Assembly (NCBI GenBank): GCA_017302655.1
Contig: JAFLDE010000014.1
Location: 1-64,000, forward strand
Length of the DNA stretch: 64,000 bases
Direction: 5' to 3'
From: Burkholderiales bacterium
GTDB taxonomy: Bacteria; Pseudomonadota; Gammaproteobacteria; Burkholderiales; Burkholderiaceae_C
The notes beneath the pieces were generated by a model. That model had not been told where the DNA came from and made no database searches. It saw only the letters and a list, made by a program, of their open reading frames with translations. A program made the translations under genes and the position numbers. Positions 17,453 to 25,546 of the stretch are shown here, one piece after another (positions within the stretch are counted from its first letter, which is position 1; each line of letters opens with the position of its first letter).

Positions 17453-18694
17453 ATGCCCATCGAAATGATCGAAGAGTTCAAGCAAGGTGCCCGCATCAAG
17501 GTCATCGGCGTCGGTGGAGGGGGCGGAAACGCGGTGGAACACATGCTCACCAGCCGCATGCAGGGGGTCGAATTCATCGCGGCCAACACCGACGCGCAGG
17601 CCCTCGCGGCCAGCCGCGCCGACCAGGTGCTGCAACTGGGTGACAGCGGTCTGGGCGCAGGCTCCAAGCCCGATGTGGGTCGCGTCGCCGCCGAGACTTG
17701 CGAGGAGCGCATTCGCGAAGCCATCGAAGGCGCGGACATGCTCTTCATCACCGCCGGCATGGGAGGCGGCACAGGCACCGGCGCGGCACCCGTGATTGCC
17801 AAGGTGGCCAAGGAGATGGGCATCCTTACCGTGGGGGTGGTCACCAAGCCCTTCGAGTTCGAAGGCCGCAAGCGCACCACCATTGCCGACACCGGCTTGG
17901 CCGAACTGGAGGCGCAGGTCAGCTCGCTCATCGTGGTGCTGAACGACAAGCTGCTCGACGTGCTGGGCGACGAAGCCACGCAAGAACAAGCCTTTGCATT
18001 CGGCAACGACGTGCTCAAGAGCGCGGTGAGCGGCATCGCCGATGTGATCCATGTCCCCGGCCTGGTCAACGTCGACTTCAACGACGTGCGTACCGTGATG
18101 GAAGCGCCCGGCAAGGCGCTCATGGGCACCGCACGCGCCACCGGGCCGGACCGGGCCCGCAAGGCGGCCGAGCAAGCCATGGCCTGCCCGCTGCTCGACG
18201 GCATTCACCTCACGGGCGCACAGGGCGTGCTGGTGCTCATCGCTGCATCGCGAAACACCTTCAAGCTCGCTGAGGCCCGTCAGGCCATGAAGGTCATCGA
18301 AGCGGTGGCGAGCGAAGACGCCGACGTCAAGATGGGGACCGCATACGACGACAGCCTGGGCGACGCGCTTCGCGTCACGGTCATCGCCACCGGCCTCAAC
18401 GGCGGCGTGCAGGCACAGCGTCAGGCGCCCACCATGCAGGTGGTGCACAGCACCGTGCGCACCGGCACTCACGACCTACCCATCCTCACACAGACCGTGG
18501 AAGCCAGCGCCGGCATGGGTGGCTTGAACCACCTGCCCGGCATGGCGCCCGGTCTGACCATGGGTCGCGGTGGCAATCCGGATGTGCCGAGCGTCTGGCG
18601 CAATGGCCGTGCCGCTCAGAAGGTTGATGCGCTTGCGGCTTCCGGGCTCGACGACATCGAGATCCCGGCCTTCCTTCGTCGGCAAGCCGACTGA
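17453..18694 (+). CDS. ftsZ: Cell division GTPase FtsZ
   Basis: Tubulin-like GTPase that forms the Z ring, 413 aa. IKVIGVGGGGGNAVEHM near residues 13-29 and GMGGGTGTGAAPVIA near 102-116 are the nucleotide-binding loops, and the catalytic T7 loop includes VNVDFNDVR. The C-terminal peptide DDIEIPAFLRRQAD, which binds FtsA and ZipA, is intact. ATG 17453 has an ideal GGAGGTGA site 2 bases upstream and gives the usual MPIEMIEE start; an in-frame ATG at 17420 would lengthen it for no reason. A strong terminator follows. Confidence 0.98.
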   Translation: MPIEMIEEFKQGARIKVIGVGGGGGNAVEHMLTSRMQGVEFIAANTDAQALAASRADQVLQLGDSGLGAGSKPDVGRVAAETCEERIREAIEGADMLFITAGMGGGTGTGAAPVIAKVAKEMGILTVGVVTKPFEFEGRKRTTIADTGLAELEAQVSSLIVVLNDKLLDVLGDEATQEQAFAFGNDVLKSAVSGIADVIHVPGLVNVDFNDVRTVMEAPGKALMGTARATGPDRARKAAEQAMACPLLDGIHLTGAQGVLVLIAASRNTFKLAEARQAMKVIEAVASEDADVKMGTAYDDSLGDALRVTVIATGLNGGVQAQRQAPTMQVVHSTVRTGTHDLPILTQTVEASAGMGGLNHLPGMAPGLTMGRGGNPDVPSVWRNGRAAQKVDALAASGLDDIEIPAFLRRQAD

Positions 18695-18737
18695 GGTGGA
18701 GTGCTGCAACGCTGGTGATCGCTATCCCGGCCATTGA

Positions 18738-18769
18738 GAAAGCCCGCCCTGGTGGCGGGCTTTCCTTTG
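18738..18769 (+). terminator. Terminator after ftsZ
   Basis: GAAAGCCCGCC (18738-18748) pairs perfectly with GGCGGGCTTTC (18754-18764) around a 5-base loop, followed by CTTTG. This is a good intrinsic terminator separating ftsZ from lpxC; the U-run is short, so some read-through is likely. Confidence 0.75.
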
Positions 18770-18793
18770 TGCCTTGAACGGACAATGCGCGGC

Positions 18794-19732
18794 ATGGCGA
18801 TCCCGCAACGCACCCTGCAGTCCCTCACCCGCGCCGTGGGTGTCGGCATCCACTCCGGCCGGCGGGTGGAACTGACCCTTCGCCCTGCGCCGGAGAACAC
18901 CGGCATCGTGTTCCGACGTGTGGATCTGGCGCAGCCAGTGGAGATTCCGGTGGCCCCTCTGTCCGTTTGCGACACCCGCATGGCCACCACCATCAGCCCC
19001 GGTGGTGACCCCGACGCGCCCAAGGTGCAGACCATCGAGCACCTGTTGTCTGCCTGCGCGGGCCTGGGCCTCGATAACCTGTTTATCGACATCAATGCCG
19101 ACGAAGTGCCGATCCTCGACGGCAGCGCTGCCAGCTTCGTGTTCCTGCTTCAATCGGCAGGCATCGCGGTGCAGAAGGCACCCAAGCGCTTCCTGCGCGT
19201 CAAGAAGACGGTGGAAGTTCGCAGAGGGGAAGGCAAGCGACTGATGTGGGCGCGCCTGGAGCCGCACCACGGCTACACGCTCAGCTTCGAGATCGAGTTC
19301 GACAACCCCGCCGTGGCCGCCACCGGCAGCCGCTACACGTTCGATATGGGCTCGGGTCAATACAAAAAGGAAATTGCCCGCGCCCGCACCTTTGGCATGA
19401 CCGCCGACATCGAGCTGATGCGCTCTCGCGGCCTGACCCTGGGTGGCAACATGGACAACGCCATCGTGGTCGACGACTACAAGGTGTTGAACAGCGAAGG
19501 GCTTCGCTACGACGACGAGTTCGTCAAGCACAAGATCCTCGACGCCATCGGCGATATGCAGGTCGCCGGGCATCCACTCTTGGCGGCCTACACCAGCTTC
19601 AAGGGCGGCCACGCCCTGAACAACCTGCTGCTGCGCGAACTGCTGGCCGACGAAGAGGCCTTCGAGCTGATCAGCTTCGAGGACGAGCGCGATGCGCCAC
19701 GAGGCTTTGCCGAGTTGGCGCCGGCGTGGTGA
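18794..19732 (+). CDS. lpxC: UDP-3-O-acyl-N-acetylglucosamine deacetylase LpxC
   Basis: Zinc amidase catalysing the committed step of lipid A synthesis, 312 aa. [18 protein letters not shown] opens the protein. The first zinc His lies in [16 protein letters not shown] near residue 80. [13 protein letters not shown] follows. The other ligands lie in [12 protein letters not shown], and the catalytic His in [13 protein letters not shown] 18794 gives the standard M-A-I-P-Q-R-T-L start; ATG 18785 is 3 codons upstream. It is the usual last gene of the dcw region. Confidence 0.97.
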   Translation: MAIPQRTLQSLTRAVGVGIHSGRRVELTLRPAPENTGIVFRRVDLAQPVEIPVAPLSVCDTRMATTISPGGDPDAPKVQTIEHLLSACAGLGLDNLFIDINADEVPILDGSAASFVFLLQSAGIAVQKAPKRFLRVKKTVEVRRGEGKRLMWARLEPHHGYTLSFEIEFDNPAVAATGSRYTFDMGSGQYKKEIARARTFGMTADIELMRSRGLTLGGNMDNAIVVDDYKVLNSEGLRYDDEFVKHKILDAIGDMQVAGHPLLAAYTSFKGGHALNNLLLRELLADEEAFELISFEDERDAPRGFAELAPAW

Positions 19733-19780
19733 GGAGTTCGCGGACGTGATGCCCGGTTTTGCTTCGCAGCCTCCCATCCG

Positions 19781-19963
19781 ATGATGGTCGGCTTCCGCAT
19801 CGTCTTTGGCCTGCTGCTGCTGGCCTGCTTGGTCTGCTTCGCGCTGGGCCTGATTCACCGCCAGCCGCGCTGGCATCGCCTGGGCGTGGCGCTGCTCAAG
19901 TGGACGCTGATCGCAGCCTTCGGCTTCTTTGCCGTGCTCATCGCCGAACGCCTGCTGGGCTAG
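19781..19963 (+). CDS. Small two-span membrane protein downstream of lpxC
   Basis: 60 aa, function unknown. Residues 5-24 (FRIVFGLLLLACLVCFALGL) and about 38-57 (LLKWTLIAAFGFFAVLIAE) are membrane spans joined by a basic loop (HRQPRWHRLG). The gene starts with tandem ATG ATG 48 bases after lpxC. Codon use and the clear protein pattern argue for a real gene. I believe similar small proteins occur after lpxC in relatives, but no function can be given. Confidence 0.6.
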   Translation: MMVGFRIVFGLLLLACLVCFALGLIHRQPRWHRLGVALLKWTLIAAFGFFAVLIAERLLG

Positions 19964-20010
19964 CAGCTTCGAAAGCGCTGGTACTGGATTACCCGATATC
20001 AACCCCTGGT

Positions 20011-20061
20011 TGAGGGGGGTTTTGGGGGCAAAACGCGTTGTTGGGGGGATTGAAGTCCCAG
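20011..20061 (+). promoter_or_regulatory. G-rich upstream element, copy 1
   Basis: A striking G-rich stretch (GAGGGGGG, TTTTGGGGG) ends in ACGCGTTGTTGGGGGGATTG at 20033-20052 and then AAGTCCCAG. An almost identical core, ACGCGTGTGTGGGGGATTG followed by CCCAG, occurs at 24293-24316, upstream of the second copy of the duplicated cassette. Position and conservation suggest a promoter or operator, but no function is established. Confidence 0.45.
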
Positions 20062-20135
20062 GGCGCTTCCGTGAGCATCGAGTTATTCACCAACTGGCCC
20101 GGGCCTAATCGCGCGGGTTGCTTCTGGAGACTTCG

Positions 20136-20477
20136 ATGACCGCAAACGCACTTCGTCACGCCATGCGCCTTGGTGCAACGCTCAGCATCGCCGCTTGGGT
20201 GCTCAGCGCGCAAGCTCAACAGGCAGCACTTGTCGGCCCCAGTGTTGCCAAGGTGGGCACCCCGGTGGAGTACTCGATGAAGGGCATGCGAGCCAATAGC
20301 TCGCATTCGTTCGCGCTCGTGCGCCCAGGCGCGGGAGAGGCCCAGTACGCCGCGGTGGCAGATGCGACCGGTAAGCTCAGCCATCGGTTCACGCCGATGA
20401 CGCGGGGCATGCACGAAGTGCGTGTGCTGAATAGCAAGGGGCAGGTGGTCGGCAGCACGCGCGTGATGGCGCACTGA
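20136..20477 (+). CDS. Small secreted hypothetical protein, Ig-like
   Basis: 113 aa. Residues 1-29 form a signal peptide ending in A-Q-A/Q-Q (LSIAAWVLSAQAQQ). The mature part of about 84 residues begins VGPSVAKVGTPVEYSMKG and is rich in alternating hydrophobic residues, with HRFTPMTRGMHEVRVLNSKG near the end. The pattern resembles a single Ig-like beta-sandwich, but I recognise no family. GGAGA lies 5-6 bases before the ATG. It heads the accessory island, 25 bases before the propeller gene, and is present only in the first cassette. Confidence 0.6.
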   Translation: MTANALRHAMRLGATLSIAAWVLSAQAQQAALVGPSVAKVGTPVEYSMKGMRANSSHSFALVRPGAGEAQYAAVADATGKLSHRFTPMTRGMHEVRVLNSKGQVVGSTRVMAH

Positions 20478-20502
20478 ACGAGAAGCGCCACCAAACCTGA
20501 CC

Positions 20503-21612
20503 ATGCGTTGGCTCCCCATGTTGGCCGTTGCTTGCGCTTCACTGTGTCCTGCTTCCGGCTGGGCTCAAGCGGCGTCTTTCGGTGAACTGGCGTTCGTCTC
20601 CCTGCGAGGGGGCGAAGCGCAGATTTACCGCAGGCAGCCAGACGGCGCCATCCTTCCAGTGACCCAGGGCCCCGGTTACAGCATGCACCCGGCTTGGTCC
20701 TCGCGAGGCGACTGGGCGTTTGCGCAGTTCCAAGGCAAGGGAACGCGGGTGCTGGTCTGCGAGGCCGAGTGCCAGGCGCCCCGCCGAGTTTCTAGCGAAC
20801 CCGATTGGCAGGAGCACTCGCCCTCTTGGTCGCCGGACGGGCGCTCGCTCGTTTACGTGGCCCGCCCTCTTCGCGGTGGAGATACGGAATTGCGCCTTTT
20901 GGACATCCAGTCGGGGCGCCACGAGGTTTTGTTGAAGAGTCCGAGTGGCGTGGGCCCTGACCCGGTCAGTTGGTCCAGAGACGGGATGCGTTTGGTGGTC
21001 ATTGCTGCTGGCTCTGATCGCAAGGCGCATGCATGGTTGATCGATCGGGCCGATGGTCGTTCGGTGAATCTCACGGAGCCGCTCTCGCCAGAAGGAGCGC
21101 TGTATGCCCAGGTCTCCCCAGACGGCAGGCAACTCGCTTGGGCCCGGCAAAGCAAGGGGCGCAATCCGGTGCTGCTGACGGATGTGGAAACGCTGGAAAC
21201 ACGCGACCTCATGCCGGGTCAGGCGGTCCGGGTGGAATCTCCGCGGTGGTCGCCCGATGGACTTCACTTGGCGGTGTCGCTGAGGAGCCTTCGAGCGCCA
21301 GATTCGAACGGAAACGTGGTCGTGCTGCGCTTGAGCGATGGCGCTCAACGAGCGCTGACCGATCACCCAGCCGAAGACTTCGATCCCCGCTGGAGCGCGG
21401 ACGGCTCGACCATCTATTTCGCAAGCCTTCGTACGGGCACTTCGCTCTTGTACGAAGTGAATTCAAAGGGTGGCCCGACCCGCTCGGTCTCCGAGCACAA
21501 GTCCCATGACATGGGCGCCGTGCCCCGTGCAGCCGACCTGCCCGCCCCGACAGCGCCCGGCACTGATCGCGTAGCGCGCGGCCGCATCCCCGATTTCGAA
21601 CCCGTTCATTGA
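20503..21612 (+). CDS. Secreted TolB-like PD40 propeller protein, cassette copy 1
   Basis: 369 aa with a signal peptide (residues 1-22, ending GWAQA). At least five blades carry the PD40/TolB signature, for example SPSWSPDGRSLVYVA, AQVSPDGRQLAWAR, ESPRWSPDGLHLAVS and FDPRWSADGSTIYFAS. The fold binds proteins or peptides in the periplasm or outside the cell; there is no lipobox. A paralogue with the same blade order and the shared ending SLRTGTSLLxEV...HSHDM is encoded at 24428. The dockerin gene starts 18 bases downstream, so they are one operon. The true ligand is unknown. Confidence 0.8.
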   Translation: MRWLPMLAVACASLCPASGWAQAASFGELAFVSLRGGEAQIYRRQPDGAILPVTQGPGYSMHPAWSSRGDWAFAQFQGKGTRVLVCEAECQAPRRVSSEPDWQEHSPSWSPDGRSLVYVARPLRGGDTELRLLDIQSGRHEVLLKSPSGVGPDPVSWSRDGMRLVVIAAGSDRKAHAWLIDRADGRSVNLTEPLSPEGALYAQVSPDGRQLAWARQSKGRNPVLLTDVETLETRDLMPGQAVRVESPRWSPDGLHLAVSLRSLRAPDSNGNVVVLRLSDGAQRALTDHPAEDFDPRWSADGSTIYFASLRTGTSLLYEVNSKGGPTRSVSEHKSHDMGAVPRAADLPAPTAPGTDRVARGRIPDFEPVH

Positions 21613-21630
21613 ATTGTTGAGGAGAACACC

Positions 21631-23400
21631 ATGTCAAGAACACTTTCCTGGAAGACACTCGGCCGCTACGCCGCCCTCAGCTTGGCGGGCTCGGCTGCCT
21701 TGGCGGCTGCAACGCTGGCTCAGGCGGCTAGCAAGACCTACACCCTGGATGCCGACTTTGACCTTGGGGTGCTGGACGGCGTGAACCACACCGCGCCGAA
21801 CAACAACCAACTGCAACTCAACACCGTCGGCACCACCTTCCCGGTGATGTGGGTGGCCAATGCGGGCGAGGACACGGTCTCCAAGTTCGACACCACCAAC
21901 AACGTGGAGTTGGCCCGCTACCGCACCTGGTTCGGCCCGGACGGCCAGGCTGGTTCGCGCGGCATTCACGGGGCTTACTCCGGCCCGGCGCCTTCGCGCA
22001 CGGCGGTCGACATTCAAGGCAACGCCTATGTGCTCAACCGCTTCTTCGAGAACAAGCGGCCGGTGCTGATCAAGATCCTGGCTGAAGGCTTCATCGACCG
22101 CAATGGCAATGGCGTGATGGACACCTCGGTGGGCAGCACGCCGCTCAACATGGCCGACCTGAACGGCAACGACCAGATCGACGACAACGAGATCACTGAC
22201 GAACGCATCGCCTGGGCTGCGGAGGTGGGTTCGCAGAATGGCCTTGGCCGTGCACTGTGCATCGGCACTGATGGCAACCTGTGGGTTGGCATGTACAACG
22301 AGTTGACCTACTACAAAGTGAACGCGGCCAATGGCAGCCAGATTGCCGGCCCGATCAGCACCAATCCCACGGCTGGAAACCCCAGCGCTGGCGCTTGGTC
22401 GCCGTATGGCTGTCTGGTTGACGCCAGCGGCACCCTGTGGAGCGCGTCGCTTGGCAGCCTTTTGGGCAAGATTACGAACACCGCCAGCAACACCGGGCCG
22501 TACGGTGTCTCTTCGTTCAATTCCGGAAATTTCAACTACGGCATCGCCCTGGGCAACGGCAGGGTCTACACGGGTGGGGAGATGTATACCTTCAACCCCG
22601 CCACCAACACGTTCTCGCCGACGGGGTTCACGGTTGGCGGTTACGGGCTGGTAGTCGACGGCGGCGGCAACATCGTCAGCGGCTACGGCGACGTTCAAAA
22701 GGTCAGCTCGGCAGGTGTTGTGCAGTGGACGGCGCCGCTGCAGCCTGGTTCAGCGGGCTTTGCGGTTGGCGTGCAAGTTGACTCCAACAACGACGTCTGG
22801 CAGATGGGCTTCGATGCCAACGGTCGCATGCAGAAGTACCGCGGTACCGACGGCGCACCGCTGGGCGTGTTCCCGGTGGGTCGGGATCCGTACACCTACA
22901 GCGATGCCGCAGGTTTTGCTGCCCGCAACGTGACCAACAACACCGGCACCTGGACGGTGACCTTTGACGCCGGTGCGGCGGGCACGCCCTGGGGCAAGGT
23001 GAACTGGAACGACATCGTGCCGGCCGGCGGCAGCGTGCAGGTCTCGGTGCGCATGGCCGACAGCATCGCCAACCTGCCCCTGCAGGCCTACGCGCCGGTC
23101 AGCAAGAACGTGCAGTTCCCGGGCAATGGCCGCTTCATCCAGATCCAGACCCGCCTGAACGCCAACACCGCCGGCACCTCGCCCGTGCTGCTGGACCTCT
23201 CGGTCAACAGCCTGGTCACCGCCTGCGACGTGGACGCTGACGGTGACGTGGACTCTGCCGACATCACCTTGATCCGCGCCGGCTTCGGTCAGACCCCGGC
23301 CGCCAACGACCCGCGCGATGCCAATGCCGACGGCAAGATCACCGTCGTCGACACCCGCACCTGCGCCACCCGCTGCACGCGCCCGAGCTGCGCGCAGTAA
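21631..23400 (+). CDS. Secreted propeller protein with C-terminal dockerin, copy 1
   Basis: 589 aa. Signal peptide about 1-33 (ALAAATLAQAAS). Residues 60-400 contain repeated blade-like segments (VMWVANAGEDTVSKFD, TAVDIQGNAYVLNRF, GTDGNLWVGMYN, GCLVDASGTLWSASLG, GVQVDSNNDVWQMGF) typical of NHL/SMP-like beta-propellers. A beta-rich linker of about 130 residues follows. The end is a type I dockerin: calcium loops DVDADGDVDSAD (533-544) and DANADGKITVVD (563-574) have acidic residues at positions 1, 3, 5, 9 and 12 or acceptable equivalents. The tail CATRCTRPSC adds cysteines. It should bind the cohesin encoded directly downstream. The ATG has GAGGAG 8 bases upstream. Confidence 0.85.
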   Translation: MSRTLSWKTLGRYAALSLAGSAALAAATLAQAASKTYTLDADFDLGVLDGVNHTAPNNNQLQLNTVGTTFPVMWVANAGEDTVSKFDTTNNVELARYRTWFGPDGQAGSRGIHGAYSGPAPSRTAVDIQGNAYVLNRFFENKRPVLIKILAEGFIDRNGNGVMDTSVGSTPLNMADLNGNDQIDDNEITDERIAWAAEVGSQNGLGRALCIGTDGNLWVGMYNELTYYKVNAANGSQIAGPISTNPTAGNPSAGAWSPYGCLVDASGTLWSASLGSLLGKITNTASNTGPYGVSSFNSGNFNYGIALGNGRVYTGGEMYTFNPATNTFSPTGFTVGGYGLVVDGGGNIVSGYGDVQKVSSAGVVQWTAPLQPGSAGFAVGVQVDSNNDVWQMGFDANGRMQKYRGTDGAPLGVFPVGRDPYTYSDAAGFAARNVTNNTGTWTVTFDAGAAGTPWGKVNWNDIVPAGGSVQVSVRMADSIANLPLQAYAPVSKNVQFPGNGRFIQIQTRLNANTAGTSPVLLDLSVNSLVTACDVDADGDVDSADITLIRAGFGQTPAANDPRDANADGKITVVDTRTCATRCTRPSCAQ

Positions 23401-23460
23401 GACGAATTGCTTGACAAGGAAATCATCATGAACTTCAAGAGAACCCTTTGCGCCGGCGCG
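22831..23460 (+). repeat. Near-identical duplicated block, copy 1
   Basis: This 630-base segment (the last 190 codons of the dockerin gene, the 27-base spacer and the start of the cohesin gene) is almost identical to 26744-27373. I count 3 differences over the 570 bases up to the stop codon, while the preceding halves of the genes differ at many synonymous sites. The offset is a constant 3913 bases. Confidence 0.9.
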
Positions 23461-24081
23461 GCCGCGCTCAGCCTCGTGGCCAGCGGCGCTCAGGCCGCCA
23501 CGCTCTCGCTGGTGGCTTCGACCAACCACATTGCTGTGGGCAACCAGGTTACCGTGGACGTGGTGATCAGCGGCCTGGACGCGATCAACGAGATCGTGTC
23601 GGGCTACGACCTCAACGTGGGCTACAACACCGCCTTGCTGGCCTTGGTGGATGGGAACGCGATCACCGCCTATCTGACGCCGTTGGGTGGATTTGCAAAC
23701 ACGATTGCGAACCAAGACCTCGATGATTCCGACGGCGACCTCGGCGGCGACGCCACCTCCTTCCTGACGGACGCCGAACTGGACGCGCTGCAGGGCGACA
23801 GCTGGACGCTGATGCGCTTCGTCTTCACGGGTCTGACGGACGGTGCCACCTCCCTGAACTTCGGGGCCGACCCCGATTTCCAGCGCCTGGTGACCGGCCG
23901 GCTAGATCCGCAAGCCGGCATTGCTGGCGTGCTGGATCTGACCTACCAAGGCACCTGCATTGCCGTGGGCACGGGTGACTGCAACAACCGCGTGCCCGAA
24001 CCCGAAACCTACGGTCTGGCGGCCATCGCGCTGCTGGGCGCGGGCTTGGCGCGTCGGCGACCAAGCTTCAAGAAGCCCTGA
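23428..24081 (+). CDS. Cohesin-like protein with PEP-CTERM anchor, copy 1
   Basis: 217 aa. Signal peptide about 1-23 (AALSLVASGAQA). Residues 24-165 have the cohesin pattern: AVGNQVTVDVVISGLDAI, SGYDLNVGYNTALL and a later FVFTGLTDGATSLNF, a beta-sandwich that binds dockerins. An acidic loop DLDDSDGDLGGDATSF sits in the middle. The C-terminus is a textbook PEP-CTERM tail: VPEPETYG, a hydrophobic stretch and RRR. This tail is processed by an exosortase, none of which is encoded here. Two cysteines (CIAVGTGDC) precede the tail. It lies 27 bases after the dockerin gene with GACAAGGAA as ribosome site. Confidence 0.85.
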   Translation: MNFKRTLCAGAAALSLVASGAQAATLSLVASTNHIAVGNQVTVDVVISGLDAINEIVSGYDLNVGYNTALLALVDGNAITAYLTPLGGFANTIANQDLDDSDGDLGGDATSFLTDAELDALQGDSWTLMRFVFTGLTDGATSLNFGADPDFQRLVTGRLDPQAGIAGVLDLTYQGTCIAVGTGDCNNRVPEPETYGLAAIALLGAGLARRRPSFKKP

Positions 24082-24106
24082 CCAGTCCCCTTTCGATCTT
24101 CAGCGG

Positions 24107-24147
24107 CGGCAGTGCAAGTCGTGAGGCTTGCGCTGCCGTCGTGCTTT
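24107..24147 (+). terminator. Probable terminator after cassette 1
   Basis: CGGCAGTGCAAG (24107-24118) pairs with CTTGCGCTGCCG (24127-24138) with one G-T pair and an 8-base loop, followed by TCGTGCTTT. The stem is strong and the U-run weak. It lies 26 bases after the cohesin stop and separates the two cassettes. Confidence 0.55.
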
Positions 24148-24427
24148 GAATCGGGCACCGATTGCTAGCGGGCAAAGCGCATGGCCATGGTTGGTGATTG
24201 GCGCCTTCGCCAAGGGCTGCACGCCAACGACTTCTGGCTGAGGCATCTCGCGGGTTTACGAGACCCTTGTTCCGGGGGGGGCGGTGTGTGAGACGCGTGT
24301 GTGGGGGATTGCCCAGCCGATGACCGGCGGTGACGATTTGCACCCTCAGGCACGCAGCGTTTGAAACGACGCGCCTGCGAGGGGCAAAGGGTCCTGCGGA
24401 CCCGATCAATCACGGATACGGAAGGGC
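24148..24427 (+). promoter_or_regulatory. Leader of cassette 2 with G-rich element, copy 2
   Basis: No gene is supported here. At 24271-24316 a G-rich run leads into ACGCGTGTGTGGGGGATTG and CCCAG, matching the element before cassette 1 (20011-20061). The bases between this element and the ATG at 24428 are not alike in the two leaders, which supports selection on the core. The rest shows no clear -10/-35 pair. Confidence 0.45.
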
Positions 24428-25531
24428 ATGAGTCAGACAATGAAGCACTGGAAGCGTTTCGCCGCGAGCGTGATGCTGTGCTCTTTGCTGAGCGTGGCCG
24501 ATGCTGCGGCAGAGTTCGCTTTCGTCTCGTTGCGCAGCGGCGAGGCCCAGGTGTTCGTTCGTGACGCCCAAGGGCGGATCCAGGCCGTCACCGAAGGTAC
24601 TGACTTCAGCGTGCAACCTGCATGGTCGTCTCGCGGTGCATTTGCCTTTGCGCGCAAGACCGATGGTGCCACTCGCGTTTACATCCAAGACGCCATGCTC
24701 GCGCCGGCTCGCCGCGTATCTGAAGTCGAAGGCTGGATGGAACATGGCCCGAGCTGGTCACCCGACGGCAGTCGGCTCGCGTACTTCGCTCAAGCGCTTC
24801 GCGGAGGGGAACTGGAGTTGCGGCTGTTCGAACCAGCTACTTCTCGGACGGTCACGCTGTTCAAGACAGGGCATGGGTTGGGGCCTTCGCCCGTCAGCTG
24901 GTCGTCGGATGGTCGCAAGCTGGTCGTGATTGCAGCTGTAGGAGAACCAACGGCGCACGTGTGGCTGCTTTCCAGCGACGCAACTGTTCCTCCACGCAAT
25001 ATCAGCGAGGCCCTGGTGCCGCGTGGGGCACGGTCTGCGCAAATCGCCCCGGACGGTCGATCGGTTGCCTGGGTCGCTGCGCTTGCAGAGAGGGCGCCCT
25101 TGTTGCTCACCGAACTGGACAGCCTGGATACCAAGGACCTGACTCCCAAAGGCGTCTCACAGACCGACTCGCCAGACTGGTCTCCTGACGGCCGTCGATT
25201 GGTTTTCGCCGCACGGCTTCGCTTCGAAGAAACCGACAACAGCGAGATTCTGGTGGTCGACACCCAGACTCCCAGCACGGCGCGTGGTCCGTTGAACCTC
25301 TCGGCCCATGAGTCCGACGATTTCGACCCGCGCTGGTCCAGCGATGGCAGTGCCGTGGTGTTCGCCTCGCTCCGCACCGGCACGTCGTTGCTCTTTGAGG
25401 TCGAAGCCACCGGTGGCGTGGCGCGCCCGGTCTCTGTGCATCACTCCCATGACATGGCACATGCCATGCGCCCTCAGCCCTTTTCCCAGGCCTCGTCCCT
25501 CAGTGGGCTAGCCCGTTCTTCCAACCCCTGA
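24428..25531 (+). CDS. Secreted TolB-like PD40 propeller protein, cassette copy 2
   Basis: 367 aa, paralogue of the protein encoded at 20503. The signal peptide spans about residues 1-28 (ASVMLCSLLSVADAAA). Blades again read WSPDGSRLAYFA, WSSDGRKLVVIAA, IAPDGRSVAWVA, WSPDGRRLVFAA and WSSDGSAVVFAS, and the protein ends with SLRTGTSLLFEVEATGG and HHSHDMAHAM. Start ATG 24428; ATG 24440 is an alternative. The sequence is clearly homologous to copy 1 but well diverged, unlike the dockerin 3' ends. It is followed after 15 bases by the dockerin gene. Confidence 0.8.
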   Translation: MSQTMKHWKRFAASVMLCSLLSVADAAAEFAFVSLRSGEAQVFVRDAQGRIQAVTEGTDFSVQPAWSSRGAFAFARKTDGATRVYIQDAMLAPARRVSEVEGWMEHGPSWSPDGSRLAYFAQALRGGELELRLFEPATSRTVTLFKTGHGLGPSPVSWSSDGRKLVVIAAVGEPTAHVWLLSSDATVPPRNISEALVPRGARSAQIAPDGRSVAWVAALAERAPLLLTELDSLDTKDLTPKGVSQTDSPDWSPDGRRLVFAARLRFEETDNSEILVVDTQTPSTARGPLNLSAHESDDFDPRWSSDGSAVVFASLRTGTSLLFEVEATGGVARPVSVHHSHDMAHAMRPQPFSQASSLSGLARSSNP

Positions 25532-25546
25532 TCCCACCTGGAGCTC

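Noticed and set aside
20080-20130. Sigma-54 promoter before the cassette (GG/GC pair around 20095)
   Set aside because: The spacing between the GG and GC elements does not fit the required 10 bases.
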